The notes beneath the pieces are model-generated. The model searched no databases. It was not told where the DNA came from and saw nothing but the letters and a program-made list of their open reading frames with translations. Positions 10,986 through 21,063 of a stretch of 64,000 bases of DNA are shown here, in pieces; position 1 is the first letter of the stretch, and each line of letters begins with the position of its first letter. The stretch spans positions 1,239,501 through 1,303,500 of the forward strand of contig CALNXK010000069.1 of the NCBI GenBank assembly GCA_942486035.1. Direction: 5' to 3'. The DNA is from Porites lobata. Lineage: Eukaryota > Cnidaria > Anthozoa > Scleractinia > Poritidae. A program made the position numbers and the translations under genes.

Positions 10986-13322
10986 AGGGCGTACAAGAGC
11001 CTGACAGCGCAGCAATATGGACACCAAGGGAAAACCTAGATCCCACTCCTGTGACTGCCTACACAAGACGAAAAAGAGCTTCTTGATGCTCAATCAAATT
11101 AAAGAACTTGAAATCATATGGAGACCTGTCTAAATGTAGCACCCAGTCAGGAAAATTTGTCATGACAAAACGATATACAGTAAACACCAGCGTGTAAGAA
11201 CCTGGAGATTTTCTTGAGTTAGCTCGGCATTCATGTATAAATGGATTTAACACAAATTTAGTTATTTTAGGTTCGAAAACAGGTTTTTGCTTTCTTTTCT
11301 GAAGTAAAAATTACAATGTAGCTTAGGGCATTTAGTTTTATTATTGAAGAATCTTTAACATATAAAATCTGTACATTGTTACATGGTAGTTGGAGTGATG
11401 AGGGACACGTCTCCAAATAGAAACCTGAATCAGTGTTGGCTAATCTTATATATTTGCTCAAGTGTACAGAATTTTAAATAGATTGCAAAAAATAAGAACA
11501 TGTTTCAAAAGTTCGGCTAAACAAATGCTTCTTCTGTATAGAGGCGGCTTAACAGGCAAATTTTAGCCTAACAGGTTCTTAAAAACAAGGTTCTTACTGA
11601 GGGTTTTACCGTATTGAGTAAATGATGCAAACTTTAAGACTTTATTCCGTATGAAACAATGGTAAAAAAGACTAACACAGACATATTCGGAATTACTAAG
11701 GAATCATATCCTTTTTCAATCGTTTCAATGTCGGGGGCCATTTTTTCAACTCCTGCTGTTCTGTTTACAGTACAGTTATTGGGTTCATTGATGTTGAGCA
11801 ATAATGCAAAGCTAAGATTGTTTTATGTATCTCGTTCTCCATAAGTAGGAACAATGATTTTAAATAGTGATCAAACAACGGTAATCAGTATTACACCGGT
11901 TACCACTAACATGGCCTTGGAAGGGTTTTTTCTGTCTGTTGAAACCTGAGTTTTTGTGCACGTCAGTCAACTGTTTCCGTAATTTTCTCATGCACTCTGA
12001 CAGAGAAGGTTTCCTCGTCGCTGAATGATGGGCTAAGAATTAAAGAATAATTTCGAATGACGACAGCATTTTTATTTCATTAAGATGAAAGATTACATTG
12101 TTAAAAAAAGGTGAGTGAAATAGCCAAAACACTCTCTATAGTTTACGTAAAGGTTTTCAGGTTGTTTATTTACTTGATTGTATGAACATACAGGACCCGT
12201 GGACGATTTGCAAGGAGTAGAAACTCAAAGAAAGGAACAATATCACACTGACAAGGGAAAAAAGTTTCCTCTGAACGGACGCTGTTTTTGAAAATGAATT
12301 TCTACTTATCATCCTTCATGTTATCGAATAGAATCTAGAACTACCTGCAGTACCAAGAACTCAGACCAGTTGCGAGCTTTTATTGAGAAAGCTTATGTAG
12401 TTGTAACTTACAGTGTGTCAATAAGTTGTTAATTTAAGTTTTCTCCGACAAACACTCAACAAATAAGTACCCCTTGTAATTTTGACATGACGCGGTGTCA
12501 GATCCTGTAGCAAAATATTGCAAAGACAGCTTAAATGCTGGCATGTTCCTCCGAGTGCTCGAGAAAGCAAGAAAGAATCTTCTCTTGGCCAATGCGAGAA
12601 AACCATGGTAATGGTTGATTGACGTTCACCAAACCACAGGTTTGAACCGAAGAAAAAAGTCTTTGAGGGCACGTGTTCGTGGTAACCGATGTAAATGATA
12701 CCTGTTGCTGATTTGTGTAATTTATAACTTTACCAATCAGTTAATCTAGGTGGTAGTTCCTCTGTATGTGTTAAGGCATGATGCAGGCAAACTGCAAAAA
12801 TGGTTGCATTTATTGCAAACTCGGCACAAAAGAGAGGAGAGATATGACTTTGTACTACTGTTCTCCATATATAAATAATTATCAAAACAGAAAACAAACT
12901 GTGAATCATATCTATATCATGTATATGTACATTATAACAGTGATTTCCTTTAGTATTTATGTAGGCAGAATCTGGACAGGACTGAAGCCTACTTCATGTC
13001 CAGACAAATGAAAAGATTATTGCATGATAGGTGGAAACAGGCCCCTGGTTGAAACGAGCCACCTCTCTTTATCATCTTGATTTACCATGTGATCATCGAT
13101 GAACTACACCCACTTTTTCGAAAAAACAACAGATTAGAGGCTGGACTAATCTACCAGGTTTTGGATTGGGATGAGGTGGGCTTAATCAGTAGATGCAGTT
13201 AACTATAAAAAAATATAAACAAGGTGGTTTTTCCGACCTCTCCAGGTCTCTCCTATGCAAGATTTAACTCTCACCAGTAAATGTAGGTTAAGTGTTGCAA
13301 CAAAAAGCAATCATGATTTATG
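10986..13322. other. Long unassigned AT-rich stretch
   Basis: No convincing gene, RNA or repeat is seen on either strand. Open frames are short (up to 84 codons) and lack recognisable motifs or splice context. Confidence 0.35.
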
Positions 13323-13339
13323 TAACATAATGTTAGCTA
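13323..13339. repeat. Left 17-bp target-site duplication
   Basis: The 17-mer TAACATAATGTTAGCTA recurs exactly at 13648-13664 and bounds the tRNA-containing repeat at 13340-13647. This length is typical of target-primed reverse transcription. Confidence 0.75.
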
Positions 13340-13460
13340 TGAAAATGAAGAAATGATCGTTGCAGTGAACGCAATTTATGCAATTGCGTAAAGAAGCCTG
13401 AAAAAAAAATTCAGGACTTCAACGGGATTTGAACCCGTGACCTCGCGATGCCGGTGCGAT

Positions 13461-13500
<40 letters not shown>

Positions 13501-13647
13501 GGGTTCAACGGGTTCAAACCCCGTTGAAGTCCTGAATTTTTTTCAGGCTTCTTTACGCAAATTGCATAAATTGCGTTCATTGCGATGATCATTTCTTCAT
13601 TTTCATTTCATTTCCGCAGTTCATATATGATTTATTTCATATATCAT
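13340..13647. mobile_element. tRNA-derived palindromic SINE-like insertion
   Basis: This 308-bp unit lies between exact 17-bp direct repeats. Its left arm (13340-13440) and right arm (about 13507-13612) are inverted copies sharing the tRNA 3' half, a gaattttttt tract and an aattgcataaattgcg block. Most of a minus-strand tRNA-like sequence sits in the spacer. A transcript would fold into a long hairpin. The right end continues through ttcatatatgatttatttcatatat. I read it as a SINE-like repeat of an abundant anthozoan family, mobilised by a LINE. The family assignment is from recognition. Confidence 0.7.
13414..13486 (-). tRNA. tRNA-like gene, anticodon loop reads GGC (Ala-type), probably repeat-borne
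   Basis: The minus strand folds as a cloverleaf. The acceptor stem is GGCTTCA with TGAAGTC, the D arm has GCTC with GAGC, and the T arm has ACGGG with CCCGT enclosing TTCAAAT. The anticodon stem has one A-C mismatch and loop CCGGCAT. Position 33 is C rather than the near-universal U, which argues against a working tRNA. No CCA is encoded. Internal A and B boxes look intact, so RNA polymerase III transcription is plausible. It is most likely the tRNA head of the surrounding SINE-like repeat. Confidence 0.6.
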
Positions 13648-13664
13648 TAACATAATGTTAGCTA
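13648..13664. repeat. Right 17-bp target-site duplication
   Basis: This is an exact copy of the 17-mer at 13323-13339. Confidence 0.75.
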
Positions 13665-15485
13665 CTTGTGTACATTGACAGGAAGTAAATTATGGCAAGC
13701 TAAACAGTCTACAAAAAGAACAACCCCTGCAGGACAAGTGGAAAAGGACATCCCTTCTTGGGGGAAGAAAAAGCGACTACTCCAAAAGCTTACCGACAGG
13801 TTTTGAAAATTTCTTCATCAGCAGAGCATCACTTAAACACGGAGACCGCCTATATAAGGAACATTGGACTGGACGAGCTGTCAGTCATTTGACTCTAGAC
13901 GTCGACCCGTCAACATCATAGAGTGAGTTAGTATCACGATACAAGACTTAGCTAGCGTGGCTACTAAAAAGTTGTAATAGTGACTAGACAAAAAAGAGAA
14001 AAGTGCTAGGAGCTCCAGCTACCAATGTTGCAAAGTGAGTGAGGGTAGGTAAAACCGTCCTTGAATGTTTGAAGCAAGTCTTTTTTGCGTATTTTTGTTT
14101 CAATTAAATTCTATCTTTTTGGGCCTTTTTTTGTCTGTCTTGAAATTATTTTCAGCTGTATTTTGGGTTCCTTTGCTTTAAGTTAACTGTTGAAATACCG
14201 AAGGAGAAGCAAGAATGTATTATCCATCTACTTGGCTTGCAGGAGTGTTGTGAAGTTGTCTCCATTCGACAGGTTCAATCGGGGCACGGTTAGTACTGCA
14301 ATGATCTTGAACAATGTATTGTCACTTTTTATTTATGGGCTAAAATTTTCCCCTAACATCATGGTTGCAGAGAATACACCGCAGGGTATTCCTTCGCTTT
14401 TGTAAAGGAAGTAATATGGCTTCTTTATTGTTACATATATATATATAGACCAGTAGGTGAACTACGCAAATCCTGAGGGCATGGTTGTTTAATACAAGCC
14501 TGTTTCGTAGGCCACCGAAAAGGTGACCCACTCTTCAGTTAAACTCCATTATAACACTGAAGCGTAAGGGTCTACATCAAGAAACAAGAAAACTGATGGC
14601 GTGATAAAAATCGTTACATATAACGTTTGAAATTTAAATTTTTAAGAAATTTTAGAATGAAAAGCGCGCGCTTGCTCTCAATCGCCTACAACTCTTATAC
14701 GAAACCTAAGTCACATGAAGCTTGCGCTACAATCTCTGGCTTTCACATGTTCGATTGTACCTTAGAATGAACTTGCGTCGATGTCTGCATGTAGAGACAA
14801 GTTTGTTGCGCTTGTTCAGTGTTGCCATGTGAGGCCTACAGATTAAAAAGAACTTCTCTGTTGTACATGGCAAGTCTAAACAAAAGAAATGAGCTGTCAT
14901 CGTGTTGTAGACATGTTAGGAAATTCCTGTTAAAAAATGTAACAATGTAATGACATGCCTAGACGTCACGTACGTATCCATTGTTCTGTATTTCAAATTT
15001 CTGTGATTGTAACTGTTATTTCTGGCAGTTGCCTGATGACTGCTTCGCAAGAAGCATGAAACTCAGAGTTGCAGTAAATGTTCAAATAACCTAGCTCTTG
15101 GAGTATAATTATTCATAGCTCTAGCTCTGCTATTGAGCACTTTATAGTAGATGAGGATTTCTTTCCACTTTTTTGGTTATATATATATATATTATATATG
15201 CTCCACTATTTCATTTTTGAAAAGCGTGCCACGTTTACAACGATTATCACTTTACGATTCCATGAGCAGTTTTTATCAAAGACAAAAAAAATTCACTGTG
15301 TCCAGCAATTCCATAACCCTAAATAAAGTGTTACATTAGGAAACAGCATTTGGCGCTTCAAGTGGTGAAAATTTCTTGCAGATTTCTGTTTCTGTCTACG
15401 ACCTCGTATTTATTTCAGAATATTACTAACCCTCTTCTCCGTTCATTCATTAGAAAAAACTACCATTTTTCACTTTTCTTTCCAG
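13665..15485. other. Unassigned sequence
   Basis: No recognisable gene. Short AT microsatellites occur at about 14436-14448 and 15178-15199. A stem-like motif (ttgcctgatgactgcttcgc) lies near 15028 and resembles part of a dispersed repeat. Confidence 0.3.
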
Positions 15486-15660
15486 GCCGAAAACGTTTCG
15501 CTGTGCCAAGAGATGATGATACATCTGTGCCGCCTACACCAGTTCGCATCTTCCTGGCAAGATACGAAGTCGCGTCTCCGGCAGATGTACAGCAGCCCGT
15601 CGTATCGGATGATGTAGTAGAGGGAGATGAGAACATTCCAGTTTCGACCTGTGATTTTGC
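15486..15660 (+). CDS. Putative internal exon of unknown gene
   Basis: A 175-bp open segment is framed by a good acceptor (CTTTCTTTCCAG, ending 15485) and a donor (GTAAGAAG from 15661). It encodes RKRFAVPRDDDTSVPPTPVR and an acidic tail. No neighbouring exon was found and the family is not recognised. The minus strand is also open here, so the call is tentative. Confidence 0.3.
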
Positions 15661-16595
15661 GTAAGAAGCCCCTGCATAACACAGTCGGAATTCAAACCGA
15701 TGGGTCGTGGTGAGGCTAGAATAACCAACCACACTAAACGCCGTGAGGTTATAAATGGTTCTGGCCCACCCTAAAAGACTGTGGGCTCTGGGAAAACCCA
15801 ACCTACCTTGCAAGAAAGCAGGAGCTAGGCTGCATGATCGACGACGTACGAGAGGTCATGCCGCTTTGCGTGGTGAAGGACATTCGTGAACGTTGGCCAA
15901 ATCCACCCAACATCCCTTACCAAGGCCATCGTCGTTCATAATAGCTAATATATATCAGATATTTCTGGTATACCTTAGCTATTATGCCCCTTATAGATCT
16001 GTACTTATCAACTCTGTTATTTGTCGTTATATCTCCAAGTCTCAAATAAAGCACGGCCATTATATTCTTGGAATAATTATGTCAATCTCCCATTTTTTTC
16101 CATTGTGTTATGACAAGGACCACCTCGCCATCTTCACCTAAAGTCTTTGTAATAAGCACAACATACTTCGGCTATTTTATTTCATATTCTTTTCCTCATC
16201 TTGAATTGCGTCTTTTGTTGCCCATTTGATCAAAAATTTATTTACGTAAACATGAATTTCAGTTCTTAAAAAAATTGACTGATTTGGTTTCCAGTCTGAC
16301 TTGTTACATTTTTCAGACAAATGACACAACATTTTACTCCCATACAGTACTTTTGCCATTTCCTTCACAACTGCAACACCTTTTAGTCACTCCGACAATA
16401 TAAAATTATCTTTCCTCGCGTTCCTTTCTCAGTGTGACTATTGTTATTCATTTTCCTCTTCTATGGATGAGAAGTTGAGAGTCTAGGAGGTGAGGGGTTG
16501 CGTAATCGATTTTTTTCAGTCTTTCTTGTTATGTTGTTGTTTTCCTTTGTTCTTTTTCTTTCAAAAAATACATTCCTTTAACCTTAGCTTATTTG
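15661..16595. other. Unassigned sequence before the Ngaro element
   Basis: Low-complexity T-rich patches only. No coding or repeat feature can be supported. Confidence 0.3.
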
Positions 16596-16764
16596 CTATT
16601 CACAACACTCATAATGATATGCGAGGTTAAAATAATTCAATAATGGGTTCTTTCATGGCTAGTCTAGCGGTCTCACGTGCGATTACGTAATTACCGATAA
16701 TAAATTCTGGTTTGGCGCGAAAATAAACCATTCTTGCTCAGTTTTTCAGCTGAGCCGCGAAGAG
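16596..16764 (+). repeat. Ngaro split direct repeat A1
   Basis: This is the left outer repeat, starting ctattcacaacactcataa and ending gccgcgaagag. It recurs as A2 at 22734-22902 with one difference (cagcTgag versus cagcGgag). It probably holds the promoter and recombination site. Confidence 0.9.
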
Positions 16765-16820
16765 CCGGTCTCTTTTCTTTTGGAAGATACGACCCACGCG
16801 ATTTCCTTGACGATTTCCTG

Positions 16821-18389
16821 ATGGCTGAGGGTCAACCTCCGGAGCCGAACGTTCAGTTACTTGTCGATCCTGTAGAGCCAGTCGTGAATCCACCGGTCGT
16901 GAACCCGCTAGTTGTGAATCCGCTGGGTGTGAATCCACCGAATGGCAACCAGAATGTTAATGTCGCTCAGCCTCAGGAACTGGAGGTAGTTCTCTTTTAG
17001 TTGTTATGAATTCTTTCGTGGCATATTTCTCTTGTCTGTCGTATCTTTCAGGTTCTTCACACAGCATGGTGGAGAGAATAACGGAAATCTTTTCGGAAGA
17101 TTGTCGGGCTATTCCGCGTGGCTAGTTAACGAACTAGCGTTCGGTGTCTGGCTTGTGGCTGGAGGAACGCCGTGGATTCGCTTATTTTGTATTTCTTTCG
17201 GCCTTTGTGGTCGTTGGATGGTTACAAAACCGTACGAGCAAGGTGGCCGATTTGTTCGGCGGTGGCTAGTTGATGGATTAGCGGTCGGCGTCTGGCTCTT
17301 GGCTAGAGGAACGCGGTGGACTCGCTTGTTTGTATTTTCTTCGGCCTTTGTGGTCGTTGGATGGTTACAAACCGTACAGGCGAGGTGGCCGATTTGTTCG
17401 GCGGTGGTTGGTTGACGGACCAGCGTTGGGCGTTTAGCTTTTAGCTAGAGGAATGCTGTGGACTCGCTTATTGTACAAGCGACGTGGCCGTTTTGTTCGG
17501 CGGTGACATCTAGCTTTTGGCTAGAGAGACGCCGTGAATTTGCTTATTTGTATTTCCTTCAGCCTTTTTGCGGTCGTGGGATGATTACGAATGGTGACAG
17601 CGAGGTGTCATTTGTGTTTTGTCTTTTCCTTCGGCTGATGTGGCCTTTGGATGTTTGTTATGAGTTATGATAATGGGTCATCGTTAATTGTTGAACGTTG
17701 CTAGGTCGTCTTACTTGTATTTTCTCCTTTGGCTGTGCCTGCCGAAGGATGTTTATACATGGTAACGCGGGAAGTTACGTGATGTTTTTGTTTTTTCACG
17801 AGGCCTGTAATGAGGTTTTTTATGCATAACACTAAGTGCTTCGCACATTGAGGTGGGCGGTGATTAAGAGTCTCTTGGTTCCTTTGCAGAGATTGTGTGA
17901 GGAGGTGAGACAGTTAAAGCAGTCAGTGGAGGCAGTAACCAACGCGTCGCCTGAGAAGCTCGTGGAACAGATCTTGGCTTATGCTTCCCGCCCGTTGACA
18001 GAGTTTAACAAGTATGAGGTGCTTGAGATGTTGGAGACTCTGCATAACAAGGCCGCTGACCGTAATCATGACAGGAAGAACTGCTATCGGCTCGTTCATC
18101 AGTCGGCGAGGAAAAGGTGGAGTTGTCGAAGGACCACTTCAAGGACCTTGTTATGCGCCTATTAGGAGACAAGGACCACGAGAGGGTCCTGGATATCGTT
18201 TCTAAAGTAGAAAAGAAGTCAAATCGCAAGAAGCCTCAAGCGAACGACAACAGGGGTGCTGGTGTGGCACGTCTGTCTCGTCTGTTTTCTTTGCGATGTT
18301 ATTTTTGTCATAGGCGAGGTCATATCAAAGCTGATTGTCCTGACTTGAAGTCCAAGCAGGGGAAAACGGATCCCAAATCAGACAAGTAG
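16821..18389 (+). CDS. Ngaro gag-like ORF1, one intron, one frameshift
   Basis: Exon 1 (16821-16985) starts MAEGQPPEPNVQLL and has five VVNP/GVNPP-type repeats. A phase-0 donor GTAGTT follows and the acceptor TTTGCAG ends at 17889. Exon 2 starts RLCEEVRQLKQSVE, a helical gag-like segment. Near 18065-18075 the frame shifts by one base and continues ELLSARSSVGEEKVELSKDH. It ends in a zinc knuckle CYFCHRRGHIKADC (CX2CX4HX4C) and a basic tail, stopping at 18389. The product should bind element RNA in the virus-like particle. The shift may be a real inactivating indel, a programmed shift or a short unrecognised intron. Confidence 0.7.
17090..17600 (+). repeat. Tandem repeats inside the Ngaro gag intron
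   Basis: Three to four imperfect units of about 145 bp (one shortened to about 97 bp) carry the recurring blocks ggtggccgatttgttcggcg and gtcgttggatggttacaaa. The array fills most of the intron between the gag exons. Such arrays can act as internal regulatory or packaging sequences; no function is shown here. Confidence 0.7.
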
Positions 18390-18725
18390 CTTGTGTTTAG
18401 ATCTCGTTAGTTCGCACCGGTGTTATAGGTTGAAGGCCGCCTGGACAAGGCTGTGTGTTGTAATATTGCTTAATTCTTTGCGATAATAAACAAACTTTTG
18501 TGTGTATTGAATCAATCTAGTGCATATTTCACTCTGTCTATTTTGTCAACATAGTTATAACGACTTTGAAAAAGGGGTATCCTTGTGACAAGGGCCTTCC
18601 AGCCTCGCTGGTCTTAGCTGTTATTTCTCTGCTGACTTTGACGGGGATGATTTTAATATGGTCTTAGATTTTTCGGCGATTCAGTGTTTAAAGGTGTCTT
18701 CACTACCCCTTTTTCCTAGGGAAAC

Positions 18726-20972
18726 ATGTGGTGTTGGGAAAAATCTGACTCCTTTGATCTTCGACTTCAGGAGTTACAAGGCAAAGAAATTGAGCTTCCA
18801 ATGTCCTGGGTCGATTGTTTCGGTAACCCCTTCGAGGTCAGTGGAGAAGTGACAGCCTGTGACCGTGTTAGATTACAGAGAATACAGAGGGGAGAGTTAA
18901 TTGGTGATATTTCGGAGTTATTGTTCCGTGACCCACATTGTTTTCGAGCTGGAGAATTGCATAACCATTTCGAGTATTGGCAGTACATTGCGCGAGATAG
19001 CTCGTCACCCCAACAGGCACAGATTCTTGGGTGGATAAGGGACAAGGTCTCGATTAAGCCGTTTTTCAAGCATTTTAAAGGAAGTTTTAAAGGAGAATTG
19101 TTCGATTCAGACGAGCCTCCGATGAAGGTGTTTAATAACAATGGTTCTTGCAAGCCCTTTGTGTCATTTGTGGAGGAAACTTTAGTTGCGCGCTTGAGAT
19201 CTGGAGCTATTTCGCTGTTGGGGAGAGTGGGTGTGGCTGACCCTCCATTTATTGTTCTTCCCCTTACAGTTGAGCCAACAAAGCCAAGGTTATGTCACGA
19301 TGCGCGCTATCTTAATTTATGGATGCGTGATATGCCTTTCTCTTTAGACAGGCTGATAGATTTACCGTGTTACGTGGGCAAGGATACCTACCAAACGGTC
19401 CTAGACGATAAGTCTGGCTATGACCATATTCTTCTTTCTGAAGACAGCCGCACGTATTTTGGGATCCAATGGGGAGGGTGGTATTTCACGTATAATACCC
19501 TTCCTCTTGGGTGGAAGATCTCCCCGTTTGTATATCATACTACTGGCCTGTTGGCTAGTAATTTCCTTAGAGCTACAGGAATCCCTTGTTTGCTCTACAT
19601 CGATGATCGACACAATGGCGAACTGCAGGTGTCACTCGATAAGGGGGAATACGCTACTATTAACACTGTTGATGATCGTCATCTTGCGGCGGCTAGGTCG
19701 GCTATATTTCTTGTTGCTTACCATCTTGTCAGCTTGGGCTATTTCCTTGGTTTGCAAAAGTCAATATTGTTCCCAAGTAAAGTGGTTCCCTACCTTGGTT
19801 TTTCAGCGGATTCTTCTAGGGAGGTGTTCTGCTTAAAGCCGGAAAAGAAGGAGAAATTCTTGCAACTTGTCCGTGAAATACTCCATGCCTCTAAGGTTAC
19901 GGTGAAAACCTTGCAACGCCTGGTTGGGAAATGTGTCTCCTTTAGTCTAGCAGTACCTGCAGCCCAGTTGTTTACGAAGCAGATGAATGCAGCTATTGCC
20001 GGTGGCCAACGTACTCCCCACAGGCTAATACCCATCAGGGGGGATCTGCGTGAGGAGATCTCCCATTGGCTGTTTTTGGAAGGTTGGGATGATCTGGTAA
20101 CATGGCGGGATGAGCGTCATATTCGTGTGTCCGTTGCAACTGATGCTTCTGCATCAGGCTGGGGTGCTATTTTGTTAGCCCCTCATCGTGAGGAAATATC
20201 AGATTATTGGACGGAAGAGCAGTGCAAATGGGGGATCGCCGCGAAGGAAGCTACTGCGGTCGACATGGCGTTAATGGCTTTTAAAGACAAACTGTTCAAT
20301 GCTAGAGTTGATGCTTTTGTTGACAATAAGGCCGTTGTCGAGGCTTGGAACAACCAGGGTGGTAGAAGCTTGGAGCTTAATATGGCATTGAAACGGCTTT
20401 TCTTCACAATGTCGAAGCTTAGTTTATCTCTGCACGTGTCTTACATTCCGACTGGTCAGAATCCTGCTGATGCTCCATCAAGGCGCCTGTCCCACTCAGA
20501 TAGTAAATTGTCAGATGGCTTGTGGCAGATTGTTCAGAAGGAGTTTGGTGGTAGGGAAGGCCATACTTGCGACTTTATGGCCTTGGATTCGAATACTATG
20601 ACGGATGCGCACGGGTATTCTCTCCCTCATTTTACGCCGATTCCCTCTCCCGGATCGTCTGGTGTAAATCTCTTCACACAGGACCTTGCTTCCCTCGGAG
20701 CGCTTATGGCCAGACCGTATGTTTTTCCTCCCATGGCTTTAACGGGACCTGTCTTAAAATTTCTGCAGAGTTTTAAACAGTCGTGCACAGTAGCGGTGCT
20801 GGACGTGTTTCCCAAGAAGTACTGGTGGCCTCTCCTTATGAATAAAGCTGTAAAGAGTAGATGTCTGGCTGTTCGTGGCGATGGCAACGCTCTCTTGGTC
20901 CCGTCCAAAAAGGGGTGGCTGCCTCACAAGGGCATTCCTGGAGATCTCTGGGTTTTTGCAGTGTGTTTTTAG
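18726..20972 (+). CDS. Ngaro reverse transcriptase-RNase H
   Basis: This is a 748-residue open frame. RT motifs in order: PTKPRLCHDARYLN (about residues 185-198), LDDKSGYDH with catalytic D227, LPLGWKISPF, and YIDD at 291-294. RNase H follows with ATDASASGWGA (D473), VDNKAVVEAW and TGQNPADAPSR. A C-terminal tail with YWWPLL is typical of Ngaro pol. The protein copies element RNA and removes it from the hybrid. The first ATG (18726) sits just after a good acceptor (TTTTTCCTAG, ending 18720), so the true N-terminus could come from splicing. It is intact by inspection. The recombinase ORF follows after 91 bp. Confidence 0.9.
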   Translation: MWCWEKSDSFDLRLQELQGKEIELPMSWVDCFGNPFEVSGEVTACDRVRLQRIQRGELIGDISELLFRDPHCFRAGELHNHFEYWQYIARDSSSPQQAQILGWIRDKVSIKPFFKHFKGSFKGELFDSDEPPMKVFNNNGSCKPFVSFVEETLVARLRSGAISLLGRVGVADPPFIVLPLTVEPTKPRLCHDARYLNLWMRDMPFSLDRLIDLPCYVGKDTYQTVLDDKSGYDHILLSEDSRTYFGIQWGGWYFTYNTLPLGWKISPFVYHTTGLLASNFLRATGIPCLLYIDDRHNGELQVSLDKGEYATINTVDDRHLAAARSAIFLVAYHLVSLGYFLGLQKSILFPSKVVPYLGFSADSSREVFCLKPEKKEKFLQLVREILHASKVTVKTLQRLVGKCVSFSLAVPAAQLFTKQMNAAIAGGQRTPHRLIPIRGDLREEISHWLFLEGWDDLVTWRDERHIRVSVATDASASGWGAILLAPHREEISDYWTEEQCKWGIAAKEATAVDMALMAFKDKLFNARVDAFVDNKAVVEAWNNQGGRSLELNMALKRLFFTMSKLSLSLHVSYIPTGQNPADAPSRRLSHSDSKLSDGLWQIVQKEFGGREGHTCDFMALDSNTMTDAHGYSLPHFTPIPSPGSSGVNLFTQDLASLGALMARPYVFPPMALTGPVLKFLQSFKQSCTVAVLDVFPKKYWWPLLMNKAVKSRCLAVRGDGNALLVPSKKGWLPHKGIPGDLWVFAVCF

Positions 20973-21063
20973 GTGTGTCTTGGCATACATTTTGATCTGT
21001 TGTGCTACTGGTTTGTGGTGTATGATAGGGTTCTTCTTTTCTGGTTTGTAGGAGCTTCCAGTC

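Noticed and set aside
13414..13486. Functional tRNA-Ala gene
   Set aside because: It has no U33, a mismatch in the anticodon stem, and sits in a palindromic repeat; it is kept as tRNA-like only.
15460..15813. 117-residue minus-strand open frame
   Set aside because: It has no recognisable domain, and the plus strand has splice-bounded coding over part of the same interval. Neither is strong.
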